Part shown: piece by piece, positions 1 through 13,300 of the stretch
How positions within the stretch are numbered: the first letter of the stretch is position 1
Layout: every line of letters starts with the position of its first letter
Assembly (NCBI GenBank): GCA_003254925.1
Contig: QANZ01034347.1
Span: 62,001 to 126,000 of the forward strand
Origin: Chamaecrista fasciculata
Taxonomy: Eukaryota > Streptophyta > Magnoliopsida > Fabales > Fabaceae
Reading direction: 5' to 3'
DNA length: 64,000 nucleotides
Position numbers and translations under genes: made by a program
The notes under the pieces: model-generated
Told to the model about the DNA's origin: nothing
Databases searched by the model: none
Seen by the model: only the letters and a program-made list of their open reading frames with translations

Positions 1-3000
1 ACAGGTACAACTTTTTTTGGTGGCACGGAGGGACTTTCATGAACTTTGTAGTATGGACACGTCCCTTCAAGATCCCACACTGAGGCTTCAATAGCTACAT
101 CAGACAGTTCTTCTGATGTAGTATTAATGACCTGTTAAAGGCAGAAAGATAAAATGTTACAAAATCTTTTCATGCAAATACACTATTGTGCTCATAACTT
201 TAACTCGTCCTATATGTGACAATTCAACCAGACCACAACGGTGACCCTCGTTTCTTTCACTAGTTGATTTTGGCTTTCAATCTTGATGTTTACTTTATAA
301 GATTCAGTCACACAATATGTATGATACTGTTATTCCCAACTCATTAGACATAGAACATTGATAGACAAACCTTACCTCTATAAAATAAGTAGCCAGATTG
401 AGCTGTACATGAATTGGCTCTGCAGCACATCTACAGCCATAGAAACCAGCCGTTTGATCAAGCAGATGGTCATAAAACTGACCTCTGAGACCAGTCCAAG
501 GATTTTGTGTCTTCCAAATCAATAAACCTGTATATTTGCTCCACATGCGAGAAGTCCATCCCTCCAGAAGAGCTCTATATTGAACGTAGTTAGCAAGTTG
601 AGCCTGAAATATTAAAATAAAAACATCAAATTAACCAGAAAAATAAGACAGAAGAATGAAAAATGCATGAAGCCTGACTTAAGAAATTTCTCACCTTCAA
701 ACAAAAATCATCAAGATCTTTTGGGGTGCCATATAGTAGAATCTGATCATGCACCTTGCCTGGTTTTGAATAAGGAATGTATGTGTGGTATTTCCATATA
801 GGATTAGGAACTTCTTCAACATAACCATTGGGAAGTTTCTTAAAGACTGGTATCTGCCATCCTTGTGGGGGCATTGTAGCTCTAATAGTAGCTGCAACTG
901 GCATTCCTACATTACCAACCTCAGGATTGAATCCATATTGGTAAAAATCATTGCTGAAGAAGTCTTCAGGATTTTGAATTTCATAAGGACCATCTGTGAA
1001 GTTTCCCTTTCCATCAGCAAACCCATCCCACATTGAACCTGGGATGTAAAGGCGTGTACCATCAAGATACTGGCTAGGATCCTTCGACACCAGAGTTTTG
1101 CCATTTTCAATCCCACTCTCAAAATAAGGATGAAGCTTCAGGTCATCTTTAAGGGAAGCATTTATATCATCTGGTGGAATTTGTTCATTTCCTCCTACCC
1201 AGAGGGCGAGACTAGGATGGTTTCTTAAAAGCTTGACCGTGTCTCTTGCACAGAACAGGAAAAGGTCATGGTCTAGTGGGCCATTTGGATTTGATACTGG
1301 GACGCCTCGTCCATCAACATCCCCAGTAATCCAGAATTCTTGCCAGACCTGCAAGTTTTAATCAGCAATAGAATCAAACTTAAGAAACCCGCACTGTCAC
1401 TGATATGATGTCTACAATAAAGAGTCTAACGGTGAGAAAAGACAGGGTGATGTGGAAAAGATGTATATGATTTCAGCCCAGTAAAATCAAAGTTGTGCCA
1501 AGTCCCGTTGTAGCAGCACTTTAAAAAGTGCTTTCAGAACTTAAAAGGACATCCCAAAACTGTAAACATCTGCCATTGCAATAAAATTTGAATGACAATC
1601 ATTTTTAGGTTAATTTATGCCAACTAAGAAGTTTTTTAAAGTGAAAAAACAAGATGCAAGAAAAAGAAAAAGAAATCCATTGCATCCCCAATACTGAACC
1701 CAGAAAAAAATCAACCAAATGAACCCAAAAAATAATTAAATACGACATCAAACTTGATTGAGGCAGAACCAACTAAACCTGCTGTTTATAATGAAGATGG
1801 AGTCATTGAAGTTTAGATAATGTCCTCGCAAAAAGTATTCAAAGGAAAGGGAACACAAACAACTCTGACAAGCGCAAGCCATAAAAAGACCAATCTGACA
1901 AGGTGAGACCAGAAAAGAACCAATGCAATAAGTTTATTTAAAAGACAACAACAAACGTAAAAGAAAGCCGCTGAAGGAGAATGAGGATGCAAGCTTACCA
2001 GAATACCATAATAGTCACAATAATGATAAAACTCTGGCCTTTCAGCCAGTCCACCACCCCAACAACGAATCATGTTGAAATTCATGTCTGCATGGAACTT
2101 TATATCTGTATGATACCGATTCTTTGAAAGCCTCAGTAGCCCATCGGACAATATCCAGTTACCACCCCTGATAAAAATTGGTTCCCCATTGACTTTGAAC
2201 AACCTATGAAAAAACACATATGCAGCATATAACATTAGGAAAAAATTTAATGCTTGAATTGAAGTATAAAGCATATAACATCAAAGACATATGAGAAATC
2301 GCCATACCTTCCACCAGTAGAATCATCAATATAGCTGTCAATTTTGCGTAATCCAAAGTTATGTTTCCATGTATCAGACTCTCCATATCCTTTAACATCA
2401 ACGTTAATAGCAACATTGTACAAAGACTGCTTCCCCATTCCATTGGGCCACCATAAATTGGGCTTGTAGAAGAAGAGCTGCCAATTCAGAGTTTCAAACC
2501 ATGATTACTCGAATAGAGGCATTGAAACATGGAATCTTAATCTATGCAGCATAACAAACTCTGTGGGACAAGGATGCTAGGAAAGATTGTCCAATGCAAC
2601 ATCAAACATGTTCACTTTCTTTTTATTTTGAACAGAGGCTACTAGTGTCCACTAAGTTGTGATAAATTAATTATCGATTTATTTATTCTGTATGCTGTGC
2701 TGCTGTAGGCCTTCTCTCTTTTTCTTTTGTTTTCTTTTCCGCCTTTTCTGTAGGGGCTTTGTTTCTTGAGATTGAAGACACCAGTATAGTCATTAATTCA
2801 AGTAATAATATAATTAATAATAACTTGCAAATTATAAGACATTTCTAAAGATCATTAAATTTACCCACCAAGGAAAAGCAAATAAACATTAGAGGACCTC
2901 ATAAAACTTAAGGTATTTTGAACCTGTAATTGACAACCAACACGCTAAAGGCCATCTGATCACAATATATGTGTTCAGGAACAAATTTGACAACTAATTC

Positions 3001-5642
3001 TAACCATTATAATGACATAAAATTGTAGACATAAAAAGCTACCACAGACAAATAGATAGTGGGGTTAGGAATTTAAAAACCATGTTTGAGGCACCCAATT
3101 TGTTAATCACCATCACCAGAATTTAGACCTAGTTGACAGGAGACTAACATTATGCAGTGATAGAAGATTGACTATTACACTGACCTGAGGAAATGTATAT
3201 TGCAACTTTGATCTAGCAGGAACTGAGACATGTTGAGTTTGAAGATGCTCTACTATGCAAATACCATCATCAAATTCCGTCGTCACTTGGATATTCAAAG
3301 AACACTCAGCAACCCACGCACTCTTGTTTTCCAACTCAACTGTGGTATGCAGATACACTCTGTTATAATTGTCAAAAAATGATGACACCAAGTGGGGATC
3401 AAGTATCTTCACTGGCTGCAACAAACACAAAGATATTGAAATGACCGTAGCAATGAATGGCTCAAAGAACAATCAATAATGAACATATCAAATTAAAAAA
3501 CACATGATTTGGTTTTTAGACTGCATGAACAACACAAATCAATAATGGAATTCTATTTTCTAGTTCATGCCTCACCAATTAGCTGGTTTTATCTTCCATT
3601 CATCTCAGTGAATATTCAAAGAATGTCTCACAAAAAGAGTTTCAGGAATGCATGATTAGATTTACATGGTTGGTTCGTAAGGTTCAGAAATATTTGACCA
3701 TGAATTTACAGCTGAAAAATTATCAGCTAAAAGTATAATTCATACATAAGCGCATCATGAAATTGTGGAAAAGGAAGAGAGGAAAAGGCTATATGATTGG
3801 TGCCAAACAGAAAATTTTTAAGTACATGAAAAAACAAAAAACAAAAAGAAAATACTGTGATTATTTACTTGAAGCATCTTACACTTAACTCACCCCCGTA
3901 ACTGAAATAGAGACCTCATCCCATATTCCAGTATTCCTATCCCTGCAATCAAGACAAACACTTGCATTAGAAATATGAATCTCATACATTTTTTAAGTTT
4001 AATATTTATATATACACACGTGCATATATGTGAGTAAGTGCAACTAAATCTTGTGCATGGGGTCCAATTTAAATCAAATCAACCATATCTTTATACAAAT
4101 GCCTGCAGCCTGGTGGCTACGGCTCAATGAATAAACATGGCATCCATTCAATAATCAAAAAGGAAAAAAATTAAAATTAAAATTATTCTATTGATTCTTT
4201 TCAAAGATAACTATGGTAAAAAAATTGCTACCAAAGTGGTAGATTTACTACCCAGACACTGACCAGCCCAAAGAGAAAAGAATGGTGGGACTTTAAATAT
4301 AGGAAACAGTGAAATACATCCATATTTTTATATAAAAAAGTAACAATAATTTCACCTTATAGGAGCGATCCAATCCCAACCTTCGACATATTGTGTAGCC
4401 ACATCTTTTCCTATCTGCAAAAAGCATAAAAGAGCATTACTTAAATATATGGAAAGTATGGGTTCCTCTCCTCTCTGTCTTGGACTCCCTAACTTTTTTG
4501 AAAAATCATCAAATACTTGAATTCACCATTGAATACTTTCAAAATTAGAAAAATAACTCAATGAGAAAGATAAAATCAGAGACTCATTACTCATGAAATT
4601 AATCATAACCTCATGATCGCCACCTTGTCCCCCTTCAGGAGGGATTTTCCCCGGATGATCTGGAGGGTGTACAAGAACAGCAAGCAGGTTAGTACCATCA
4701 GGATGCAGGATATCAGTGACATCAAGAGAGTGCCTTCGAAACATTCCTTTTGGGAGGACCATTTTGTGCCCGTTTAGATATACATCAGCAGAGTAATTGA
4801 TGGCGCGGAAGTTTAGATCACAGTGCTGATTGGCTAACTGCAAAGGATCACCTAAGTGGTTACATCGATGAAACTCTGATGGCACTACATTATTATCAAA
4901 TCAGAATCCAACTTTCTTACAAAAGATGAAAATTGAGTATTTGATGCCTTAGTTTTCCAGTCTATTAAGTTCAAAAACAACTCCAGAGTCTTAGCCTTAT
5001 AGGTATCATATTCTTATTTTGCTATTAGGGAAAGAAAAGCCATATAAGAAAAACAAAAAGGATAAAAGCGAATAATGCCATTTCGCCATCTATCTGCGTA
5101 TAATTCTACAAAGCACAATCCGTACCAGGTTACTCTGAAACGATGTAAAGAACCAGAATGTGTAATACTCTCTCCCAGCATCAGCAATATCCAAGATCAT
5201 TTCATTTTCCAGTCCATAAAAAGGGTCGGGCACGACTTTGTTCTTCACCAACGTTGCGAGAACACTGTCAATCAATGTCAATAAATAAGACTCACATTTA
5301 CCTCAAAATTCATCAAAAACAACGGAATAAGCCCGATCCGAGAGTATAACTGGTTAAAATCACTAATCCTCAAATCATAAAATCAGAGATTAACGGTTCA
5401 ATACTAGTAAGTAACAATTGCGTGCACAAATTAACACCAAGAACACCGTCGCACACACAAACAGAAGAGGGAAAGAGAATTTACGTTCCAGGCACGACGG
5501 CTTCCATCCATGGCGAAGTAGAAGCAGATGGAGAATGAGTGGTAGTGAGTTGAGTGCCAGTGAATTCGACCTCCGTTGACCTCGCTGCTAGCCAGCCGGA
5601 ATCGAGGATAGTCTTCCCTATCTCCGCCGTAAGTGGCGGCAT
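1..5642 (-). CDS. EBM: Mannosylglycoprotein endo-beta-mannosidase (GH2), 3' end off the window
   Basis: Hydrolyses the Man-beta-1,4-GlcNAc bond of free or peptide-linked N-glycans; the plant enzyme belongs to glycoside hydrolase family 2. Coding exons (minus): 5642-5485, 5264-5126, 4837-4610, 4414-4356, 3942-3894, 3415-3185, 2477-2308, 2203-1999, 1348-695, 603-376, 131-<1; all joins keep frame and give about 750 residues of an expected 940 or so. The start [20 protein letters not shown] aligns with the Arabidopsis N-terminus. A sugar-binding jelly-roll domain ([15 protein letters not shown]) and immunoglobulin-like region precede the TIM barrel. The barrel has [32 protein letters not shown] and, near residue 468, WVGGNEQ, whose Glu is the GH2 acid/base. 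A telo-box (AAACCCTA) lies at 5660-5667 in the 5' UTR. Identification is from remembered family sequence; the last 190 or so residues are outside the window. Confidence 0.95.
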
Positions 5643-6160
5643 GGTACGATTTGGAAGGAAAACCCTAGATCTCGGAGAGAGTCCGGTTCACTGAAAATCG
5701 GAGTCTTTCTCTCTCTATCTTTTCCTTGTGCTTCTTCTGTGTGACTTTTTGAGTCTTTCGTCTTTATGTAGTGTAACAGAAGAATAGCACCAACAGAAAA
5801 TTTAAGAAACAAATCAAGAAAATTATGAAGCACGAGACGATACCGTTGGACACGTGGATTTGTCAAAGTGACCGTTGATTTACTCGCCGCGCTGTTTAGT
5901 ACTTTAGTTGCTGTTTACCGCGCTATTCACTGTTTATAGCTATTATTATTATAATAATAATACTCAATAAGCGCGCGTCTCTTACCGGTCGGTGGTTTAA
6001 AAATTTATTTCCGTATTTTTTTCTGCTGGTGAAAGTGGTGACAAGGAAAAACACTCCCAAAATTATCGGGTAGGGCGCTAGAGGCATGTCAGGGAGGCCG
6101 ACAGAGGTCCAATCCAAAAGGATTATTGCACAGGGCTAAACCGCAAACAGTTTTACTTAA
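5643..6160. other. EBM 5' flank
   Basis: Upstream region of the endo-beta-mannosidase gene. A CT-rich stretch at 5700-5735 and a telo-box just before the start codon suggest a housekeeping-type promoter. No TATA box stands out and no other gene is visible. Confidence 0.4.
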
Positions 6161-6162
6161 AA

Positions 6163-6342
6163 CAGCTACTCAACTAGCCATTGGGCCCTTGGGAGCCAAG
6201 GGATCTCTCTAAAGAGGGATACCCACCAAGTGAAATTAAGTGGCTTCAGGAGAATTCGAACCCTTGCCCATGATGAGGCAAAGATTTTTCGTCCGAATCC
6301 TTAACCACTTGTGTCAACCCACATTGATTTTTCCTTAACAAA
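6163..6342 (-). repeat. SINE-like element (tRNA-derived)
   Basis: Read on the minus strand, an A-box-like AGTGGTTAAGG is followed about 45 bases later by GGTTCGAATTC, which differs from the RNA polymerase III B-box consensus GGTTCGANTCC at one position. This spacing is typical of tRNA-derived plant SINEs. Ends and family are not resolved. Confidence 0.45.
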
Positions 6343-6370
6343 GAAAAGAGAGTATTGGTATTCGTCAATA

Positions 6371-6530
6371 AAGGTTGGCCAAATTGGTAAGGAATCGATT
6401 CTCACTGCTGATGTGAGAGCCTTATTGGTAAGCGATTTGTAAGTATCTTTGTAAGCATTCATAGAGCCTTCAGACATGCCTTGACCTTGGTGAGCTCCGA
6501 GCCCAACTCACATGAATTTTTTTGTAAAAG
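6371..6530 (+). repeat. Second SINE-like element with long imperfect target duplication
   Basis: The stretch opens with a degenerate tRNA-like head (GGCCAAATTGGTAAGG, then AATCGATTCTC) and ends in a T-rich tail. It is bracketed by similar segments at about 6345-6370 and 6534-6560, both containing AAAGAGAGTATTGG. Such long imperfect repeats fit LINE-assisted SINE insertion. Family not known. Confidence 0.45.
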
Positions 6531-6560
6531 AAAAAGAGAGTATTGGCGTTCTGTTAATAT

Positions 6561-7382
6561 TTTTTAAACTTAATTTTTCATGTTTTCTATTTAATTTATT
6601 GATTTTTTGGTGACGCAACATAATTAAAAATCTAGCTATACAAAAAAAAATTCTTTTGTAAGTTAATTTTAAAACTTAATGAATTTAAATTTGCGGAAAT
6701 AATCTATACATTAATATTCTTTTCTTTTGGCTTCTATTTGAGAGTTAGGAAACAAATATTACACGATCAGATTATTTCTATTAAAGGATATATTTTATCT
6801 TTTATTGACATTTTTATTCTTTATATAGCGTACACGTCAAAGAGTCTTAATAATTTTGCTTTCAATGAGTCACATATACATAATACATGTTTAATCTAAG
6901 AATTTTATTGATTCAGATTTCTTCTTTTTTATAATCCCAGTACGAAAAGGTGGAGCAGGAAATTTTATTGATTCAGATTTATTTTTTTATAAAAAGACTA
7001 AATTATTCCTATTAAATTACTCTTAGTTACTCGTACTAAGTTAATAATAACTTTGATGACTCTACTATATTTAATAGGAATAAAATGGTAAAAAAATAAT
7101 TAATATTCTCTCGAATTTATAAAACATCAGATATTTTAAAATAAAAAAAATTTTAAAAAAACAGATATACAAAAACCGGAGGAAGTAGTTACTTATCACT
7201 AGACTATTACTAGCTACTCTAACAAACTCATAAGTAAATAAACACAATAACCAAAATAAAATCAATTCTCCTCAGGTCAAGAGTCCAACCTTCCCCATAC
7301 TCCCTAATTTTTGAATTACTAACATTAATAATAATACTAATTATTTCTAATTATTCCTAACAGCATGAACATGAGCAGACGT
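6561..7382. other. AT-rich intergenic sequence between EBM and GUX
   Basis: Very AT-rich and without a supported gene. A 20-bp segment (AATTTTATTGATTCAGATTT) occurs at 6900-6919 and again at 6960-6979. The right part is the 3' flank of the GUX gene. Confidence 0.4.
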
Positions 7383-10300
7383 TCATTCTACTACATAATG
7401 TTCCCTTCTAGAATCCTTAATCTGAATCTTCCAGTGTCCATCAGCCAAACTAGCATTTCTAGCTTTATCCCTCAACTTCATTAATTTCTGGTCCATCTTC
7501 TTGGTGACCCCACAATACGCCTGCAAATCCTTGGGCATTTCCTCATAAATCTCCCACCATATTCTATGAGCCAAGTCACTTGCAAATACATGGTGGCTCT
7601 TCGAGTCCCAATTGCAATCATAATCTTTATAACACATCCATGGTTTATAACCCAAATAATGTACAGCATGAACATCATTATTAACAATATCTAAACCCAC
7701 CCGATCCTTTTCTGGGACATGTGTATTATATTTCAAAAAATTCATGCTCTTAGGCAATCTATGCCACCACGTGAATACCTCATTGAGAAAGCCTTGGTCA
7801 CCTCCATTATATGGCTTAATTTCAAAGGTTTTGCGCATTAAATGTTCAAACATGCACAAAGATGGCTCAATTATCATAAGCCCAGAATTGAAAATTGAGC
7901 CATGGTTGGGTGAGGCTGAAAGTTGAGGGTAAACGGAGAAATCATGGATGTGTTTTAAGAGTAAGAGATCAGAATCTATGAAAATGACTTTGTCATATTG
8001 TATGAGTTGCCATATTCGAAGCTTGCTGTAATTCCATTGATTGTATGAGTTTTTTTGGGCAAAAGGGTTTAGGATTCTTTGGATGCGTTTGATTTTCCAT
8101 CCTGCGGATTTGAGGCCTTTTATGGATTTGGCACCAATGGAATTATCCACAAGGATGAGGAGATCTGTGTTGGGTTTGAGATTGTGTTTGTGGGTTTTAA
8201 GGATGCTTTGGGCTAAAGCGATTGCACCACAAACGTAAGATTCTGATGAGTGAAGGATTGTGACATAGGCCATCCTTGACTCACTTATGCTGCTGGAATT
8301 ATTGTCCTCGTCTTTCATGTAATTTCTCCAAATCTCTTTACCTGCAAATTAAATTAGGTAAATAATCATGACTTTGATTTTACCACAGTTTTCATTCGTT
8401 TGGGGATTTTGTAGATTGGTTAAAAGCTTAACAGTTTGAGCTATTGGTTTTTTTTCTCTCTGTCTCTCTCTTGTTTCTTATTTTTTTTTCTTTTTATTTT
8501 TTTAATCATCATCTCGAAATTTTCAAAATTTGTGGCAAAAGCAAAGGAAAATCTCAATAGTTCAATCTAATGAGTTTTTTATAGTAAAATCCTTTGTAGA
8601 TAGAAAAATATTTAATGTAATTGCAAGAATGTGTCATATATCTATCTTACCAACAAAATCGTGGCATTAATTACTTTCTCAATCTGTGAGATGATTTAAA
8701 GCCAGCTAGCATTCACACACAGGTGATTTAAATTAGGGTAAATTGCAGTTTGGTACTCTGTGGTTAGGGGCGATTCCACTTTAGTACCCTGAAAGAAAAA
8801 TTTTTGCAGTTTGGTGCCCCGTGGTTTGCTCCGTTAGCGAATTGGTCCCCTGTGCTTTATTTCCGTTAGGATTTAACTGCAAATGTGATTGTGACCACGT
8901 TAAAATGTCAAAAACCTCCCAACAATCTTCTCTTATGCGTTTAAGTCCTTTCCCTTTACTAAAAGGGATCAAAACATAAGAAAACAGAAACTAAAGAGTA
9001 CATTATATAATTTTACTATTGAGTTGAAATTATTTATAAAAGGGTCTTTAGAATTCTAATATTACAGAATTTTCTCATTTTCATAAGATTTCTTTTGAAT
9101 AGATCCTGATTTAATTACACTTTAACCCCAAAAGTTTATGATCTTTATCAAAATAGTTCTTAGAACCTCAAAAGACAAATGAACATCTATGATTTATCAA
9201 AAAATTTCCATATTCAACTACCAGAAGCTGAAATTTTCATTCAAGTACACTACAAACAAATCAAAACTCCCAATTTTTTTCCAAAATCAAGCCCCACAAA
9301 TTTCTTCAGACCCCACAAATTTCATTCGAGTACACTACAAACAAATCAAAACCCCCAGATTTCTTCAGACCCACAAATCAAAACCCCCAATTTTTTCCAA
9401 AATCAAGCCCCACAAATTTCTTCAGACCCCACAAATTTCATTCCAGTATACTACAAACAAATCAAAACCCCCAAATTTCTTCAAATCGACAAATAAAACC
9501 CCCCAAATTTTTTCAAAATCAAGCCCCCCAAATCAACATCATCAACGACCAATTTCTTCTTTCTTGAGATCCTAATAATCTCGAAGAATGAAATCGATAT
9601 GAATCAGCATTACGAAGCCGGAGAACGCTGCTGTTACGACATCCAGGAGCCGCCATTAACGGAAGATACGCTTGGAAGGAGGCATGTCGGATTGGCCCAT
9701 AGGAAATCGATATGGATCTGATCAAATGTGCATCTGGTGGATTAGGGGTTTCAGAGAATCAAAGAATTTATAGAAGAAATTTTAAGCAATGCATAAGAAG
9801 ATGAAGAAGTGGGTCTCTCGATATTCGAAAATGGAATTTAGGAGGCTCGCGACGACGAGGAGAATGTCGAGCTTCACTCTAGTGTCGTCGCAGACGCAGC
9901 GTTTGTTAGCTTGGTTGTTAAACGACAAGGAGTTTAGGGAGAAGATGTGGAGACAAATAGAGAGAGACTGAGGAAAAGGTATGAAATGATGGTACGAGGA
10001 TTGGAGAGTGCGGGAATAGAGTGTTTGAAAGGGAATGCTGGGTTGTTTTGTTGGGTTAATTTTAGTAGGATGTTGGAGGAAGGTACGAGAGAATGTGAAT
10101 TGAAGCTTTGGAATAGGATTTTTCTTGATGTGAAGTTGAATATATCGCCCGGATCTTCTTGTCATTGCCCATGTGATTTTGGAAAAATTTGGGGTTTTGA
10201 TACATGGGTTTGAAGAAATTTGGGGGTTTTGATTTGTTTGTAGTGTACTTGAATGAAATTTGTGGGGTTTGAAGAAATTTTTAGGGTTTGATTTTGGAAA

Positions 10301-13300
10301 AATTTGGGGGTTTTGATTTGTGGGTCTGAAGAAATTTGTGGGTTTTGATTTGTTTGTAGTGTACTTAAATGAAATTTGTGGGGTCTGAAGAAATTTGTGG
10401 GGCTTGATTTTGGAAAATTTTGGAGGTTTTGATTTGTTTGTAGTATACTTGAATGAAAATTTCAACTTCTGGTAGTTGAATATGGAGATTTTTTGATAAA
10501 GATCATAAAAATTTGGGATTAAAGTGTAATTAAATCAGGATCTATTCAAAAGAAATCTTATGAAAAGGAGAAAATTCTGTAATATTAGAATTCTAAAGAC
10601 TCTTTTATAATTAATTTCAACTCAATAGTAAAATTTCATAATGTACTCTTTAGTTTATGTTTTCTTTATGTTTTGATCCCTTTTAGTAAAGGGAAAAGAC
10701 TTAAACGCATAAAAGAAGACTTGTTAGGAGGTTTTTGACATTTTAACGTGGTCATAATCACATTTGCCGTTAAATCCTAACGAAAATAAAGCACAAGGGA
10801 CCAATTTGCTAACGGAACAGACCACGGGACACCAAACTGCAAAAATTTTTCTTTCAGGGTACCAAAGTGGAACCGCCCCTAACTATAGGGTACCAAACTG
10901 CAATTTACCCTTTAAATTATGGGTTTCTCTATTATATGTCTTAAGGGCACATGATAAGAGTGTATTTATTGTCATTAAAAACATAAAAAGTATTCAGATT
11001 TTAGTACAACATTAATTGAATGTTCTTCTTTTTTCTTGACAATAATACCTTCATATTTTCTCATTTATACTTTTTTAATAAATGTATTTTTTTATTTTTT
11101 GCACTTTTGGTACTTTTTGACAAAATTATTTGTTAGAGTAAGAAAATAACTTTGGACAAAAAAAAAGTAAGAAAATGACGTTTTGACTATTTTTTTTTTT
11201 GTGAATATTTATATAATATATATAAGAAAAAAACAGCTTGCTTTTTTTTTTAATTGAGAGAAGATAAATAAAGAGTTTGTAGAAAAGAAAAAAATCAGGA
11301 GAGAAAAACTAAAAGAATAAATACATTTGTTAAAAAAATATATAAAAATAAGAAAAAATTTAAGGGCAATTTTGTCAAGAAAAAAATAAGAGAAAGAATC
11401 AAATAATGTTGCACTAAAATCTGAATGTTTTTTATGTTTTCAATTACAATAAATGCACTCTTATTATGTGGCCTTAGGGCAAATAATAGAAAAACCCTTA
11501 AATTATTAATTGAGTTCAGTTATAAGAAAGACAAAAAAAAAGGTAAAAACATAAAGTTTTGCTATAAAAAACTCCATAGTCTAGGCTATAGAGTTTTTGT
11601 GTCTATCTCTCTTCTCTCATAACACATTTCCCTATCTTAAGTTATGGAGTTTTTTATAACAAAACCCAAAAATATATATCAAAAAGTGGAGGGCTTTAAT
11701 AACCGAGAAATTGCTGCTCTTTTTTATCAATTTACCCAAGAAACTGATATATGGCAAAAATGATGTTTTTTTTTTGAAAAAGAACGCTCCGGCATTTCCA
11801 ATCGCACTCCATTTCCAATCCATATGCACTTTGTCCTAGTCATAGAGATAAGTATTAAAAGTTCCTTTGGATAAGTTTGTAAAAAAATTTTATTTATCAA
11901 TTTTTTTAAAAAAATTAGATTGAGTAAAACATTATTATTTTTAATTATTAAAGTTATTTGGATACAAAATGACAAAAGTATTTTTAAGTTTTAATTAATA
12001 AAATTGACAAAAACAAATAATTTTTGCAAGTGTTTTAGGGAAAGCTACAAAATTAAATTGTTTATAAAAAATTTATTTTAATTTTTTTTTAACTTCTCAC
12101 TTTTCTAAAAAAAGTATCCAAACAAAATTTTATGTTTATAAAATGTTTAATTAAAAAGTGTTTTTTAAACTAAAAAAAATCTATCTAAACGGACTCTAAA
12201 TAACTCTCTATCATTTGAGTAAAAATCTTTTATATGTTTTCTCTATTAGATACAATCTTATTTGAGATATTATATATGATCACTTTCTCACTTGCCTTTA
12301 GCACTTATTTCTTGTCCTTAAAAACAGTATGATAATCTAATCCTATTATTCTGAATCTTCTTATGGCAGATGATATTTGGAAGTGCAGAACAAAAGTCAG
12401 AGCAAGGTTCATGAAGGCTATGTAGCACATGCCGAAATCCATTATAATTAATAAAATTTGCCCAAGAAACTGATATACAGCAAAAAGGATTTTCTTTTTA
12501 AAAGAAGAAAGCCTTGGCATTTCCAGTCCATATGCAATTTGTCCTAGTCAGAGCGATAAGTGTTAAATAACTCCCTATCATTTAAGTAAAAATCTTTTAT
12601 ATATTTTCTCTATTAGACACAATCTTATTTAAGATACTATCATGTAAATATGAGTATCTATTTTAATAAATATTCAAATCTACATTCATTATACAAAAAA
12701 GACAAAAGTATTCTCTTTTATTATCAAATTATACATTAACTTCTAATTTTGTTCTTAACATTTTTTCACTATCAATTTTGTCTCTAAAATTTTATATTTT
12801 AATCTTTTACTCTTACTTTAATCAAATATCAATGACAAATTTTATGTGACTAATAATATATAATATAAAATGAATAAAAAAAATCAATTTTTTAAAAAAT
12901 AAAATGACACAAACTAAGAGAGTAGTCGAAATAAAATCTTAGAGTAAACTAACAATTTGGTCCCTGAAAGATCACCGAGCTGAAAACTCAGTCCCTGAAA
13001 GATTAAAATGTACAATTTAGTCCCTGAAATATTAAAACAGTATACTTTTTAATCCCCAAAAGATTAAAACGGTATATTATTTAGTCCATGAAAAGGACTA
13101 ATTAGTATATTGTTTTGATCTTTTAAGGATTGAGTTGTTAGCTCAATGATTTTTCAAGGACCAAATTGTTAGTTTACTCAAAATCTTACGTACCTGTTTG
13201 TGCATAAGCAGGAGCAATCTGGCATGAGCCCACAGGCATAAACGTGAGCTGCTTAAGCCTATTTATGTTAGGCTTATACACCGAATATTCACCATGTTGC

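Larger units (their letters stand above)
8342..13193 (-). other. Large transposon-filled intron of GUX
   Basis: Single GUX intron, donor GTACGT at 13193-13188 and acceptor CAG ending at 8342. It holds a 2175-bp Pack-MULE-like element, a tandem duplication, a Harbinger-like MITE and a Mutator-like MITE. The remainder, including 10920-11730 and 12646-12932, is AT-rich with no gene I can support. Confidence 0.85.

Noticed and set aside
9179-10465. Long open frames on both strands with repeated TTNKSKPPNF-type text
   Set aside because: They are translations of the simple repeats in the Pack-MULE arms, mirrored between arms, with no protein-like composition.
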